In this document: positions 12,305 through 23,986 of the stretch, one piece after another
Numbering within the stretch: the stretch's first letter is position 1
Layout of the letters: the number at the start of each line of letters is the position of its first letter
Assembly: GCA_025449115.1 (NCBI GenBank)
Contig: JAHLKC010000025.1
Span: 293,501-357,500, forward strand
Reading direction: 5' to 3'
DNA length: 64,000 nt
DNA from: Chytridium lagenaria
Taxonomy: Eukaryota; Chytridiomycota; Chytridiomycetes; Chytridiales; Chytridiaceae
Notes under the pieces: model-generated
Seen by the model: only the letters and a program-made list of their open reading frames with translations
Told to the model about the DNA's origin: nothing
Databases searched by the model: none
Translations under genes and position numbers: made by a program

Positions 12305-12834
12305 ATGACGGACACGACCCCTTTGGAGACCAAGAAGCAAGGAGGTGATACGCCGACGATGACGACGGAGACGGGACAGAAGGGGATGATGGAGGGTGTT
12401 GGGGAGAAGATGCAGCAGGGGAAGGAAGCGATGGGTGAGAAGTATCAGCAGGGGAAAGAAGGGATGAGCGAGATGATGCAAGGTGCTGGGAGAAGATGCA
12501 GCAGGGGAAGGAAGCGATGGGTGAGAAGATGCAGCAGGGGAAGGAAGCGATGGGTGAGAAGATGCAGCAGGGGAAAGAAGGGATGAGCGAGACCATGCAA
12601 GGTGCCGGTGAAAAGATGCAGCAGGGGAAAGAAGCGATGGGTGAGAAGATGCATCAAGGATCTCAATCGATGGGTGAGACGATGCAGGGAGCTGGGGAGA
12701 AGATGCAGGGTAAACCGTCGATGGAGGAGAAGAAGGAGAGTGGAGGGATCAGTGGGATGATGCAGCAAGGGAAGGAGATGGCTGGACAGGCGTATGAGAA
12801 GATGAAAAGTGCGATGGGGAGGACTGAGGAGTGA
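12305..12834 (+). CDS. repetitive hydrophilic LEA-like stress protein
   Basis: The ATG at 12305 opens a strongly hydrophilic Met/Gln/Gly/Lys/Glu protein of about 176 residues with no signal peptide. Its body is a run of 11-residue repeats close to 'EKMQQGKEAMG', with variants 'EKYQQGKEGMS' and 'ETMQGAG'. It ends 'AYEKMKSAMGRTEE' with TGA at 12832-12834. Eleven-residue amphipathic repeats are the hallmark of group-3 LEA-type proteins, which protect membranes and proteins during drying or heat; that function here is inferred. The frame breaks once at about 12490, where GGG replaces the GGGG found in the equivalent position of the other repeats, so a missing G (sequencing error or mutation) is likely. 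The TATA box is at 12137 and AATAAA at 12876. Confidence 0.65.
12409..12710 (+). repeat. 33-bp tandem repeat inside the LEA-like gene
   Basis: The unit is about 33 bp, encoding 11 residues, and begins GAGAAGATGCAGCAGGGGAA. It occurs about nine times with point differences and a few truncated units. Unit length in multiples of 33 keeps the helix register, so copy-number change is tolerated by the protein. This kind of repeat can also mislead assembly. Confidence 0.75.
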
Positions 12835-13723
12835 TGGAGGTGTTGATGTTTTTGTTTTCTTTTCTTTTAGCATGGAATAAAAGCATGGATGGGTATCATC
12901 ATTGTGTGTTTAGTGTGATTATTTGAGTCCAGCTATGTAGACTGCAACCGGAAAGTAAGGTAGAAGGAAATAATAAGACTTTGACGCGTAAAACAATAAT
13001 TAGCCGTGTGTAGAGGTTGAAGATTAAATACGCGAATAATAAACACGCGTTCTTGTTTGTTTTGATATACACTCCCAGTGATTGTAAATGCCTAATTGTA
13101 TGGTCTTTAAGGAAGTTTAAGGAAGAATTATTTACTCGGTACATGAATACGTGCATTGACTTGGCTCCGGAGGCTCGGGTACATGAATAATAAATAAAAG
13201 TAAAAATGAATATAATTTTACATGAAAATACGTAATATCCAGAGTTCAAATTTATTATTCAAATTTATGTATGTAATATTTATAAATAGTATACCAATAA
13301 ATTACAATTAAATATATAATCATATAAAAGTTGAGACTGGCTTGTCAAGGTAAAAGAGTAGTACAATATTCTGTAATAAATAAGGTTAAAGGGAAGGTTG
13401 TCAAACTGACTGGGTTCCCTTTTATGTATATTATTTTATAATTAGATTTTTACATGTTTTGAACTCCATCATTATTTTATTATTATATACATACAATATT
13501 TATTTATTCCTGGTATTTACCTGTTCCGAAATGACTGAGTTGACTGACTGGTGCTGCTGCTGCTGGAGTTGAACTTTTAAAAGCCGAGCTTCCTCTACTG
13601 TCTAATACCTATTATATCACGGACTTTTATAAAAAGAAAGTATTCCTTCTCTGTCTCTGGCATTCATCAACAGCAACCCCTCATTTCAATTAATAACACA
13701 CAACAACTAAAACAATAATAACA
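12835..13723. other. AT-rich intergenic region
   Basis: About 890 bp, very AT-rich in 13200-13500, with no supported coding frame. It starts with the 3' flank of the LEA-like gene and ends in a CT-rich, CAACA-containing leader directly before the ATG at 13724, presumably the promoter and 5' UTR of the membrane protein gene. Nothing else was recognised. Confidence 0.55.
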
Positions 13724-14266
13724 ATGGCATCCCAATTCATCCTTATGGCATCCATCGCGGTCCTCTCTTCCTCCACATCCTCGGTCCTCGCTCTTCCGCA
13801 AGCAACATCCACATTGCCTACTACAACAACCGCAGCAACAGCAACCAGCACCTCAAGACCCTTACGGCCTCCTAACGGAGCCAACTCAAATGTAAGCATA
13901 TATTTTGATCCACATCATCTCTCTAACTCACTTTCTTTTTCCCAACAGCGCGATCTCATCCTATACGGCTCCCTCATCGGAGGCGTCATCATCCTCATGT
14001 TCGTCTGCTGGTTCTTTTACCCTCAACTCGTCAAATGCATGTCACGACCCCTCTACAAGGGTCACAAGCAGACACCCCTCTACAGGGAGGAGTGGTACCA
14101 TCGTGACGACCCTGTCTGGATGGCCAACTTTAAAAAGAGGCAAGAAGAGGAGGCGGCTGTCAATGGTGGTCAGCCTGCTCCTGCGTATGTGAACAAGGAT
14201 GGGAGCTTGCCTGTTCAGGCTCCACCGCCTGTGAGGGTGGTTCCTCTTTTCGCTGTCGTGGGATAA
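13724..14266 (+). CDS. small single-pass membrane protein with signal peptide
   Basis: The ATG at 13724 follows a CAACAACTAAAACAATAATA leader. A signal peptide ('ILMASIAVLSSSTSSVLA') is followed by a short Thr/Ala-rich extracellular stretch. A 57-nt GT-AG intron (13892-13948, with a CTAAC branch) is removed so that 'NGANSN' joins 'RDLILYGS'. Because the intron is a multiple of three without a stop, a retained form would also be readable. Then come one strong transmembrane helix ('GSLIGGVIILMFVCWFFYP') and a cytoplasmic tail with 'YREEWYHRDDPVWMANFKKRQEEE' and Pro-rich ends. I do not recognise the family. Topology suggests a type I plasma-membrane or wall-associated protein. The frame is intact. 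Confidence 0.65.
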   Translation: MASQFILMASIAVLSSSTSSVLALPQATSTLPTTTTAATATSTSRPLRPPNGANSNVSIYFDPHHLSNSLSFSQQRDLILYGSLIGGVIILMFVCWFFYPQLVKCMSRPLYKGHKQTPLYREEWYHRDDPVWMANFKKRQEEEAAVNGGQPAPAYVNKDGSLPVQAPPPVRVVPLFAVVG

Positions 14267-15370
14267 ATGACTTTATATAATCTTTTTTTTGTGAATCTCA
14301 TACCTTGTTTTTCTATCAATTTTGTTTTGCATGGATGATGTTCTGTGATATATATCTCTCTCTTCATCAAGTTGCTTCATATTCATCATGTTTTTGGTTT
14401 CTCCCGCATTTAAATCCCTCAATAATTATCCAGCTCTTCCTTAATAAAACGTATTATCCTCTTAACCAAAAATATATTCTTACAACTAGAACACTTTACT
14501 ATTATTCTTTTCATCTCTGAACGATCTATACAACAAACAAAAAAACTTGGTCCGAGTGAACAACAACGAACAACAACACATAAAGGCAAGTACCCCATCA
14601 AACGTTAGCATTCCAAAGTTGAGCTTGTCATGTAAACCAAGTTTTTTGGATATTTGAATAAATATTTAAATACTATTACGCCATTCCATAAGGAAGTTTG
14701 AATATATATATATTCGTATAAATACTACGCCGTTCCATACGCAAACAAAAAGAAACAACCAAGGCATTTCATTTCATTTTTATTTATAAATCAGCGGTGT
14801 CCAATCAGGAGAGGAGAGAGAGGGTGCTTGTGTACTCCCCAGTCGTCATTTAAAATAAAATTGTTCTTTTGTACATAAAATACAAAGCACATGTTTACTG
14901 TTACACATAAACCTTAAAATGAATATTTTATTTAATATGTAGCCTGGGCGGATATAAATGTGAAATAATAAAATTTGGGGCCAGTTTCATTCACCCTTCC
15001 AAAGTTCCAAACTTGTTGAACTTGTTTTCCAGTAAATAATAAATAAATAAAATTCGCCCCACCGTCTTTCTTGTGGTTGTTCATATTTATTATTATTTAT
15101 ATTCTTTTATTTATAATTCGCCCCAACGAGTAAACAAGAATTCCAAAATGATGAATAAATAAATAAAATTAGTGCAATTTCATTGGGTAATCATCTATTT
15201 TCCATAAAGCATGAAAAGAAAGGCATTTATTTTTATTTCTAATATATCTGTTTATTTATAAAGATTTCAACACCTTCTCACACACACATCATCACACCTC
15301 ATCCCTCACCTCGACACCACATCACCATCAACATACAAATCTAGAGACTCTTTCACATTCACCAGTCAAG
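14267..15370. other. AT-rich intergenic region
   Basis: About 1.1 kb of AT-rich sequence with repeated TTTATT/AATAAATA words, including a near-duplicated phrase around 15040-15170 (AATAAATAAATAAAATT with CGCCCCA). No coding frame, tRNA or other RNA gene is supported. The last 100 bp are C-rich and pyrimidine-biased, as expected for the leader of the glycoside hydrolase gene. Confidence 0.55.
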
Positions 15371-17281
15371 ATGAGGTTCCTCTCCCTCGCAAAGCTCCTG
15401 GCCCTCATCACCATCACCGCCACCACCGTCACCGCCCAGTCCACCTCCATCAGCGCCGTCCCCACCGTCACCGAAGTGCCCCCAATCTCAACCTCTGTCA
15501 CCCCCGTCGTCGACCCCCCATCTCCCACCCAAGTCCCTCCAGGACCCCTCCCTCCCCCACCCGGTGGTCCCCGCACAAGAGCCCGTCTTGAACCCGCTGA
15601 CGGTCAAATCATTCTCGGTGCATGGCTTGACACTGAGAACAGGGTTGGAGCCAACGACAGACCGTCCTTGTTCAATCAGAGGATTGGAAGGAATGCGGGT
15701 AGTTTCCAACTTGCTGAAGAGATCCCGTTGAGACCCAACCCGTTTATCCCTGGTGACTTTTTGTTCTCGAACATCAGTCTCTTGGATGAAGGAACCGATG
15801 CCAGTCTCTTTATGACCGTCTGTAAGTAGATTATTCCAGAGTATGAACTACTGTCCGCATGTACATGTGCATTGCATTGCATTCATTTACTTTGATGCAT
15901 TTGCATTGATGGAGTAGTGCGTGTGGCATTGAAGTATGGAATTGAATGATTCCAGCAGACACAGCATACCGTTATTGTTACACAAGCATTTTAACCCCTT
16001 AAATTCCATTTTATTTTATTTTTTATTTTATTTTTATTTTTTTTTAATCAATTTTATTTTTATTTTTGTTTTTATTTTTATTAGACCCATACAGTGGATT
16101 CGATGCCATCACGGATGCTGACATTGACACCCTCGTCGAGCAAGTCAACAACATCACACGCATCAACGGCCGCAGCGTCTTTATCCGATACGGTCCTGAA
16201 ATGAACGGGGACTGGATGCAAGGCTTTGGTCGTCGTCCCGCTGGATACATTGCCTCTTTCCGTCGTGTTGCTCAACAGATTCACGATCGCACTGCCGCTG
16301 CTATGGTGTGGTCGCCTAACCTTGATCAGAATGGGGACTCGTTCACCGAGTATTACCCCGGTGATGAGTATGTCGATTGGGTCGGATTGAGTGTCTACTG
16401 GTTCGTATTTTTCAATTTTGGGAATTTTTTTTTTGTTGATTTTTCTTTTCTTTTCTTTGGATGATTGTTTTTTATTTGTTGATATTCTTTTATATTCTTT
16501 TTTTTTTGTTATAACTGAACGCGTGAAATTTAAATAGGAAGGGACCAAGGAATGCGTACCCATGGATTGAGACGGCTATTGCTCCAGAAAATTATGCCGC
16601 ACAGATCATTGATGGACTCGGTGGCGAGGGATCCTTCTTTTCCTTCTACAGGGAGTTTGCGGCTGGACGTGGAAAGCCTTTTGCTGTAAGTTGAAACTAC
16701 ATTTTAATTATTCTTCTCCCTCTTTTTATACTCCTCTCTATCAAAAACCATAATTTTCCTTACTCATCCTTTCATTACAGATCTCTGAAGGCGCCGGCTG
16801 CTTCCACCGCATGTGCTCCCCCCCCGGTTCCACCTCCTTTGTCCCCTGCGCCGCCGCCGCAACCCTCGCCCAATCCCAAATGTCCTTCTACAACTCCCTC
16901 CTCTTCTCCCAATCCTTCCGCACCACCTACCCCCTCGTCAAGATGGTCCAGATGTTTGAATTCGAAAAGGAAGAATCCGACGGTGGTTACCGCGTCATGC
17001 GTGATTTCAGGGCTAGCATTGATCCCGAGAGTTTGGCTCAATTCCGAAGTGGGTTGGATCGATTCGATGCTGGGTTTCAGTGGGCTAGTCCTGCGACTTT
17101 GAGAACTACCACTGCTGCTAGAACGACGGCGACGGCGACTAGTACTACCGCCGTCACTAGCACGACTGTGGCTGTGGTTACGACGACTACCACGAAAAGT
17201 GGGGACAGTAAGACTCATGGTTTGGCGGTCGTGGGAACCTTGTTGGCGGTGATGGCGACCGTTGCGGCTCTTTTTGCTTAA
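15371..17281 (+). CDS. GPI-anchored glycoside hydrolase, GH26 mannanase-like
   Basis: Four exons give one unbroken frame of 471 residues: 15371-15821, 16085-16400, 16538-16685 and 16781-17281. The order is signal peptide ('LAKLLALITITATTVTAQ'), a Pro/Thr-rich linker (to about residue 70), then the catalytic domain starting 'GQIILGAWLD'. 'FIRYGPEMNGDWMQGFG' matches the GH26 acid/base motif (Glu of EMNG.W). 'YVDWVGLSVYW' and 'FAISEGAG' supply the later strand and the likely nucleophile Glu. The C-terminus is Thr-rich and ends in a GPI-type hydrophobic tail. GH26 enzymes cleave beta-mannans and some other beta-glycans; the substrate here is inferred, and a wall-remodelling role is possible because the protein is anchored. 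The first intron is long (263 nt) and T-rich. No frameshift was seen. Confidence 0.75.
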
Positions 17282-17352
17282 GCAAACCCTCCTCTTTTTC
17301 GGTCGTTGGTAGTTGTTGGAACCTTCCCCCTTGCTTTTGTTTTGTCCACAAT

Positions 17353-17360
<8 letters not shown>

Positions 17361-17392
<32 letters not shown>
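17361..17392 (+). repeat. about 32-nt T homopolymer
   Basis: An uninterrupted T run lies about 80 bp after the stop codon of the GH26-like gene. It sits in a region with several further long T or A runs (17768, 17808, 17978, 18041). It is a simple repeat. No retroposon body or target duplication is visible next to it. Confidence 0.85.
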
Positions 17393-17393
<1 letters not shown>

Positions 17394-18241
17394 GCGACAA
17401 TGACCCATATTTTCAGTTTTCTTTCATAATGTTTCTTATCTTCACCAACTTTTTCTTGGTTTTCCATTCTCGCTTTCACTCAATCATACAAGTTTTGGAT
17501 TTTCCTTCCCCCCTCCCATTTGATCCACACTGTTTCCCTTGTTTTTGTTGTGCGTTCCTTTATAACACTTTTTTTTGTTTTCGATAGATTAACAGAGTTT
17601 TTTAATTTTATCTCTATTTGCCGGTTTTATCTCTATTTGCCAGGTGTCGTTTAAATAACAGAAGGGATTATTAAGGGAATATTTTCTTTTTATTGGGAAC
17701 GTTGTTTTGCTGCGACGTATGAGGTTTTACGCGAAAAATTTCTTGATGGGAACCGCTACAGACTTTTTTTTTTTTAGTTTTCGTCAAAACGTTGGTGAGG
17801 CTGACTTTTTTTTTTTTTTTTAAACCACACTATCGATGTCACGTCTCATCACCGCCCCAATCCTCTGTGATAACGGAGACAAACAAAATTGAAATACGGT
17901 TTGGTTTTAAAGACCACTTTTGTAAAAGTCAACGTGTGGGCAACCTTCCAAACAGAGAAAAACCATCAAACAAACAAAAAAAAAAAAAAAAACACGCAAA
18001 AAAATAAGAAACATAAAATATTGTGAAAAAACAAAAGCAAAAAAAAAAAAACCCCTCCACGGAGTCAAAACAACAACCAAAAAAAAACTTAACCCAGTCA
18101 CTACTTTGAAAAAAACAACAAAAAAACCTTCTACAGATGTAATCGGCAGGCCAAAAAATCAAAAACAACAACACTCCAACATCCGCAAAAAGATATTCAC
18201 ATGAACTCCCCCCACAAAAAATGGGTATTTCTTTCAATTCG
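17393..18241. other. intergenic region rich in A/T homopolymers
   Basis: About 850 bp between two convergent genes (GH26-like on + and propeller gene on -). It consists of T-rich sequence to about 17830, then A-rich sequence with long A runs, so that each half looks like the U-rich 3' flank of the gene it follows. No gene is supported. Confidence 0.55.
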
Positions 18242-20800
18242 CTACAACACGGGATTCTTGGTATTTCCTCCTACCAACCATGAATTACTCGCAGCATGAT
18301 AAATCATGGACCATATCCCAAACCCTACATCTCGGCTCCACCTTGCATTGATCCCGGGAGGTGACCCTGGAGAACCACCGCTAAACACTTGAAGAATCCC
18401 GGATTTTCCGCCCTACAAAAAAAGGATATGAGATCATAAAATTAAGGATGGAGGAGGAGGCACAAGGCAAAGACGGGATTGAAATCGCTTTAACTGAAAA
18501 CCAAAAAGTAATGAAAAATAAAAATGGAAAGAAACCAAAAAAAAACAAAACAAGAAATACTATAAAATAAAATTATAAAGAGCAAACGTAATCAAGAACG
18601 ATAAAATAACACAGTGAATACATATGGAAAAAAAAAAGGAATTAAAAAAAACCCTCCAAAAGGATCGCCCACTCACCGCCGCAATCTCACTCTCATCCTC
18701 CGAAAGCGCAACATGATACACCTCATCCCTAAACCCCGCATACGTCGCCAAACTCGCCGCCTGCCCATCCCCTCCACCCAACGGCAACCCCTCACTCCTC
18801 CACGCACACACCGTCCCATCCAACCCCGCACTATAAACAACCCCCAACCTCTTTGACACCGTCAAACTCCTCACTCCACCACTATGCGCCCTAAAAGCCC
18901 CCTCCCTCGTCCACCCCGCCCCACTCCTCCCATAAACCACAATCCATCCACTATCCATCCCAACAAGAACCCGCGTAGGCGTCAACAAAGCCGCACACCA
19001 AACCAACCCTGACACCCTGATCGTCGTAAACATCATCTCCTCAGCATCCCCACTCCCAATCACCACAACCCCGCTATTATTCCCCCAGAGTTCGTATACC
19101 CATCACAAACCGTCAACGTGACTCCATCCATATTCGCACGTATATCCCGAACTCGATACGTCTCCATCAAATTCGGCATCGTGTAGCCATCAAACCTCGA
19201 TACAACCATTGGTCCGTAAGCTCCTGTTGGATTCCATATCCTTACACCCGCTTGATCGGCGCTCACAACGTATCCGTCATACGCCGACGACACTATCTGG
19301 CTGTAGGTGTGGGAGCGTGGAAAATCTAGACGGGTCGTGCCGTTTGAGAGGTAGACTTCTCGGAGAATGTTTTCCGAGGATGTGAAGAAGGTGGAGGGTT
19401 GTTGGAGTTCCAGGCTAGTCCGTATGTCTCGAAAAGGTTGAGACGTCGGAGAATGGTGCTGGATTGGATGGATGTGGTAGGGGTGGGGGATGCGGAAGGG
19501 TATGGGTTGGTCGTGTAAGCGCCGGGTCCAGAGTTTCCCCACGTCTGTTTATCATGGTTAATATTCCTGTAAACCAAAAATAAAAAACAACCAAAAACCA
19601 AACGGATGAGAAAGAAAAAAAAGAAAATTCACCCCATTGCTTGCTTTTTTAGATCCTGATAACCCCACAGCCACGCCAACCCCCACTGCAATCAACAACA
19701 GAATCACCGCACCCACAATACCCGCAATCACCCATTTCCTACGTCTCCCATTGACCGGAGGATTAGCCTCGTTGGCTTTTATACTGAACGGGGGTGGCGC
19801 GCCCTGGTCTCCGCCTCGGTTTGGGGTCGGAGGTTGAGGTGGAGATGGAGCGATGTCGCGAGGCGGTGGAATGGGTTGAGATGCTGGGTAGGGAGTTGGA
19901 GGCAGATAGGGAGATCCCCCTTGTTTGGCTTGAAGGAACTGGGGAGATGGTTCTTGTAAGTTTGAGAAGGAGAAGAGGGGCTGGTAGGAAGATCCTGCTG
20001 CGGTTATAGAATAAAGTAAGTTAAGAAACAATATTACAAAAACATGATACTTGCATACCTTGGTTTCCAACAACAACTTCTTGCCTAAAAATTCGATCCT
20101 TTTCGTCAACAGTGTGCGCGCTCGGAAACAATCGCCCTGCGTCAACAATATGTTTTAGACATAGTGTCCGAAACAAAGCAAACCTAACCATTCTTCATAT
20201 CTGACAAAAAAGTAAAAACAAAAGGTGGGGTATCTCACCTTGGTCTGGGCTCGGTTCCGGCTGATACGACATCAACTTTCTATCCAACGATCTCGCTAGC
20301 GTTGGCTCGGGTGGTGCAATCGACCCATAGGAAGGCGGTGCAAGCGTCCCCATCCCTCCCGAATCCATCGGAGCAGCCACGGGAGCACCCCCAGGATAAA
20401 CAGACCTCGAATCCAACGCCACAATCAACCTCAACTGCTTTGTATCAAAAAGCGATACCTTTGAGTCCACTGTATCCTCCATTCCAAAACTCGCGGAAAC
20501 GAGGGCAAGAGGGTCTCTCAACCAAGATACCGGGAGATGGGATTGAACAACCGTAGGGTCTAAAGGGAGGAAAGTGGAGTCGCTTGTTGCGTTATTTTTG
20601 AGAGGAAGTGGGAGATGCGGGGGTCATCTATGGTGAGAGAGCGAGGGGTCGACGGAGAAGAGGTTGAGGTTTGATGGGTTGTGGCGAGTGCTGTTTGCGA
20701 GGAGAGAACGAAGACGGGAGATGGAGCAGGTTGGGTCGACGTCGATGGAGAAGGCTTTGTCGGGGGAGTCACCCAGACAGATGGAGAGGAGTTCAACCAT
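18242..20800 (-). CDS. Crinkler-like header / membrane helix / WD40-like propeller protein, copy A (frameshifted)
   Basis: Read on the minus strand from ATG 20800-20798. The N-terminal ubiquitin-fold header ('VELLSICLGDSPDKAFSIDV', then 'SNLNLFSVDPS') and the later 'LRLIVALDSR' resemble Crinkler-type headers (L.C...GD....F.V pattern, final I.VIV strand). Exons: 20800-20239, 20136-20059 ('GRLFPSAHTVDEKDRIF'), about 19997-19633, about 19566-18677 and 18412-18242. The third exon has a Pro-rich stretch and one transmembrane helix ('WVIAGIVGAVILLLIAVGV'). The rest is WD40-like: 'GYVVSADQAGVRIWNPTG', 'HSGGVRSLTVSKRLGVVYS', 'AGLDGTVCAW', then 'GGKSGILQVFSGG'. Frameshifts near 20610, 19633 (GGGG at a donor), about 19400 and 19075. 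Function unknown. A surface propeller with a cytosolic header is the simplest topology (inference). Confidence 0.55.
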
Positions 20801-21540
20801 TTGCGCGTTTTAGATTGTTTTCAAGCTCCCAAGCTTAAAAGTGTGAGAGGTGAGAAGAAAAGGGATAGTTTCCCGTAGATAAGCCAATGGAATACGCGAA
20901 GGGATGACGGACCAGCAGTCAACCGTCTTGTTGTTTTTTCTGGTCGATAGTGCGGGATGGTCAAGCTCAAGGAAGGACAGCGCCCACAAACAAAAGAATT
21001 TTGAGTGGTGGCTTGGGAAAACAAGATGATTAAATTTTGCTGTTTGTATTAAGGTTACAGGAAGAGCGATAAAGGTTTAGCGGGTATTTCTTTGTGAGCA
21101 TCCCTTGTCCTTTGTCTGTGTGAAAGTAGCTGAACGATAATTGACAGTATTCTAAACTTCGTCGTTTCAGTCTTTTGCACGCTCAACACTTACAGTTTAC
21201 GTTCCCATCAAGGATTTATTCACCATCAAGCGTCATTTACCTTATCTTCGAACATCCTTGGGAACGTGCAACGACCTCCAAAAAATTGTAAAAATAATAT
21301 CTGTCACATGCAGCAGATCATTTATCATAAAACTTGTTGTTTACAGAGTCCTCAAAGAAACGCCTTTCGTTTTACGAAAAGGAAAAGGAAATTTAACAAC
21401 AGCGACAAGATAGAAATTATGGAAAAAGTATCACGCTATCTCATCCATAGAGAGAAAGAAAGTAATGAAATGAATGACAGGTAAGAATGAAATGTTATAA
21501 GAATGCTCAAACCCTTAAGGACAATGACTTGGAAAGCAAT
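20801..21540. other. spacer between tandem paralogues
   Basis: About 740 bp separating the start of copy A from the stop of copy B, both on the minus strand. It should hold the promoter of copy A (right of 20800). A short plus-strand open frame at 21266-21484 is Lys/Arg/Asn-rich with no recognisable domain and is not called. Confidence 0.5.
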
Positions 21541-23986
21541 TTAGTTTGCCACGAGGACCGGACGGTCCGTGTTTTCCAGACACAAACCATGCATTCGAGG
21601 TGCGTGGTAGGCAATCTTCCAGATGTCAAAGCCAACGTTGACGCTGAATCTAAATGTGGGGGTTGTCCACGCGTTGCGCCGCTGAAAACTTGGAGGATAC
21701 CGCCCTGGCCACCTATGAAAAGACAAAGAGAGAAGGAGCGGGAAAAAAAGTTTAGCTTAAATAAACCTAGGACAAGGGCCGATAGAACAGGAGGTAAGAG
21801 TACAAAAAAGTTGGTATGAGAGATAAGAAAAAAGTAGATCCAACGATAATAGATAGAGAAAGAAAGAAAGAAAGATCGAATACTCACAGCTGCCATCTCA
21901 CTACCATCTTCCGACACTCCGACGAAATAAACCTCACCACCAAATCCAGTAAAAGTTGCCAAGCTAGTCGCCACACCTCCCCGACTGGTCGCTAGTGCCG
22001 TCAAATCCCCACACGGAAACCCTAGCATCAAGTCCAGCAGTATACAACAACCCAGTCGTCTCACTCATAGCCAGCTGTCTAAACACCAGCTGTGTGCGCA
22101 ACAAACGACCTCGAGAGCGACCAAAGACGTTGTGTAGAGGTATTCTTGAACGATGCCGTTCCCAAGACTCACAATGAGGGTCGTAGGTGTGACGAGAACG
22201 GCACTCCAAGGGTAAGAGATTGTAGGTGCGACTTGTGTGAATGAATAAGGAGAAGTAGGTGCTCCGATAACCACAATGCCAGTCTTCGCTGTTTGCGCTG
22301 GGCTCACGTATTCATCGTTCAGCACAAACAAGTACCCATCTGCCGATGCAAAGCTGTCTCTGATGCGGGCGACGGTGCGGATCGAGGTTGGGGTAAAGTT
22401 TGTGATGGTTGAGCAGAGTTGGAGGGGTTTGAAAGGGGACGGACAGATATTTCGTTTTCGTCGGCTACGAGGAGGGCTCGGGGAGGGTGGCAATACCGAA
22501 TGAAGAGGGTGAACCAGCATTGGGAAGGGTCAGTTTCGTCGAACCGTTTGAGAAGAAGACTTCGCGGACGCTACGGTCGCCCGTCGTAGAAGGGGGCAAA
22601 GAAGGAGTCGCGGGTGATGGGTTGATGGCGAATCCGGCAGTGGGAATAAGCTGAAAAGGTAAAAGATGAGGTTAAAATGCGCGTTGAAGATGAGGGAGAG
22701 TTGAATTAAAAGAATTTACTTGTATCTCAATCGATAGAGCCAGCAACAGGCCTCTCTGTTGAAGTGGCAGAGGCGGTACAGCTCCTGTTGTAGAAGGAGT
22801 CGTAGGTGACCCAGAAGAAGCTCCTGGCACCAATGTAGATGCGGGCGCGGTCGAACCTGACCCCGCACTTCCAGACTAGCGATAAAAAAAGAAAACGTGT
22901 AAGCATAGCTGTGGATTATAAAGATGGACAACGAAAAGGGACATGCTATAGAAGAAATACGTACTGCTGCAGTTCCATCTCCCGACTTCTTTGAGAGCAA
23001 AACTCCAAGAACAGCCGGCAACAACCCACTAATACGAGCAAAATACCAACAATCAATCCCACAATCAACCACTTTTTCTTTTCCTTGCTGTCTCCTCATC
23101 AGTATTTTGGAAACATTGATGGGTGGTTGTTTCCAACCATGAATCCACCAGACCCAGCATTTACATTCCCTTTTTGATGAGACGCCATGGAAGAGCGATG
23201 GTGATGGATCAGCGGAAAGGTAGGAATCCCCTCTTGAGGGGCTGCAGGGTAAGGGGACAATGCGGGAGTGGCGCGGTGCGGCTCAACATACGAGAAATGT
23301 TGAGAGGGTGGCGACGAGGCAGATGTAGGAATGTTTGAAGAAGATGAGGCTTGAGGGTAAGGAGAGTAAGCAGAGGTTGGCGCTGGGGAGTAAGCCGATT
23401 CTAAATATGAATGATAAGTTAGTACTGCAAAAAACTGGGGGAAAAACAAGCTGGAGTCTAGGTTTGGGTGTCTACCTTGGTAAGAGTTGCGAAGCTCTGC
23501 CTTGCTGTCAGAGGCGGGCCAGCAAACAACCTGCCGGGCTCAGGACCAGAAGGATATTGTCCATCAATGCAGCACCGTAAGAAGGAGGTGGCAACGTAGC
23601 TAGAGCCCCAGCAGCATCCATCCCACCAGCAGCAGCTTCATCCTTTTTGTATCCATAGCCACAATCAACATGATCTTCTTCTTTTCTTCTGTACCCTCAT
23701 TCACACTCCCCAAAAAGTGAGAAGATACCAGAGCCGTTGGATCTTTGAGCCAGTAACAGGGAGTTACTTTTGCACATCATCCGGGTCATCTTTTAGGGAT
23801 ATCCCACTTTTCAGTGTCCACGTTTTGGTTAGGATTGACGGCAAACAGATGAATGTCGGAAGGGTTCTGTCTCGTGCATTGAGCGACTGCAGACCGAAGA
23901 CGTGAGACTGACGAGTTTGGGTCAACCTCGAGGGAGAAGGCCTTATCGGGAGAGTCCCCCAGACACAAGGTGAGAAGCTCAATCAT
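21541..23986 (-). CDS. Crinkler-like header / membrane helix / WD40-like propeller protein, copy B (frameshifted)
   Basis: A tandem paralogue of the 18242-20800 gene, same strand and same order of parts. ATG at 23986-23984. The header 'MIELLTLCLGDSPDKAFSLE' with 'SDIHLFAVNPNQ' aligns residue for residue with copy A. 'WLKDPTALVSSHF' and 'IMLIVAMDT' match 'WLRDPLALVSASF' and 'LRLIVALDS'. A Pro/Tyr/Ser-rich stretch (about 23420-23110) and a helix ('WLIVGLIVGILLVLV', about 23070) follow. The propeller part includes 'LREVFFSNGS'-like sequence, 'LLYTAGLDARVSVWGF' and 'LATFTGFGGEVYFVGVSED'. The last exon starts 'GGQGGILQVFSG' (about 21707) after an intron with donor GTGAGT near 21892. Several frameshifts, so the exact protein cannot be read. 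The TAA at 21541-21543 is the stop in the frame aligning with copy A ('VGFDIWKIAYHA'). Confidence 0.5.

Noticed and set aside
12409..12710. Regularly spaced repeats that might suggest a CRISPR array
   Set aside because: The repeats are contiguous 33-bp coding units without spacers in a eukaryotic gene.
17361..17392. Long T run as the tail of a reverse-oriented retroposon
   Set aside because: No target duplication and no recognisable element body on the expected side.
16775..17479. 234-residue minus-strand open frame over the last GH26 exon
   Set aside because: It contains a long Lys run from the T homopolymer and opposes a well-supported exon, so it is a shadow frame.
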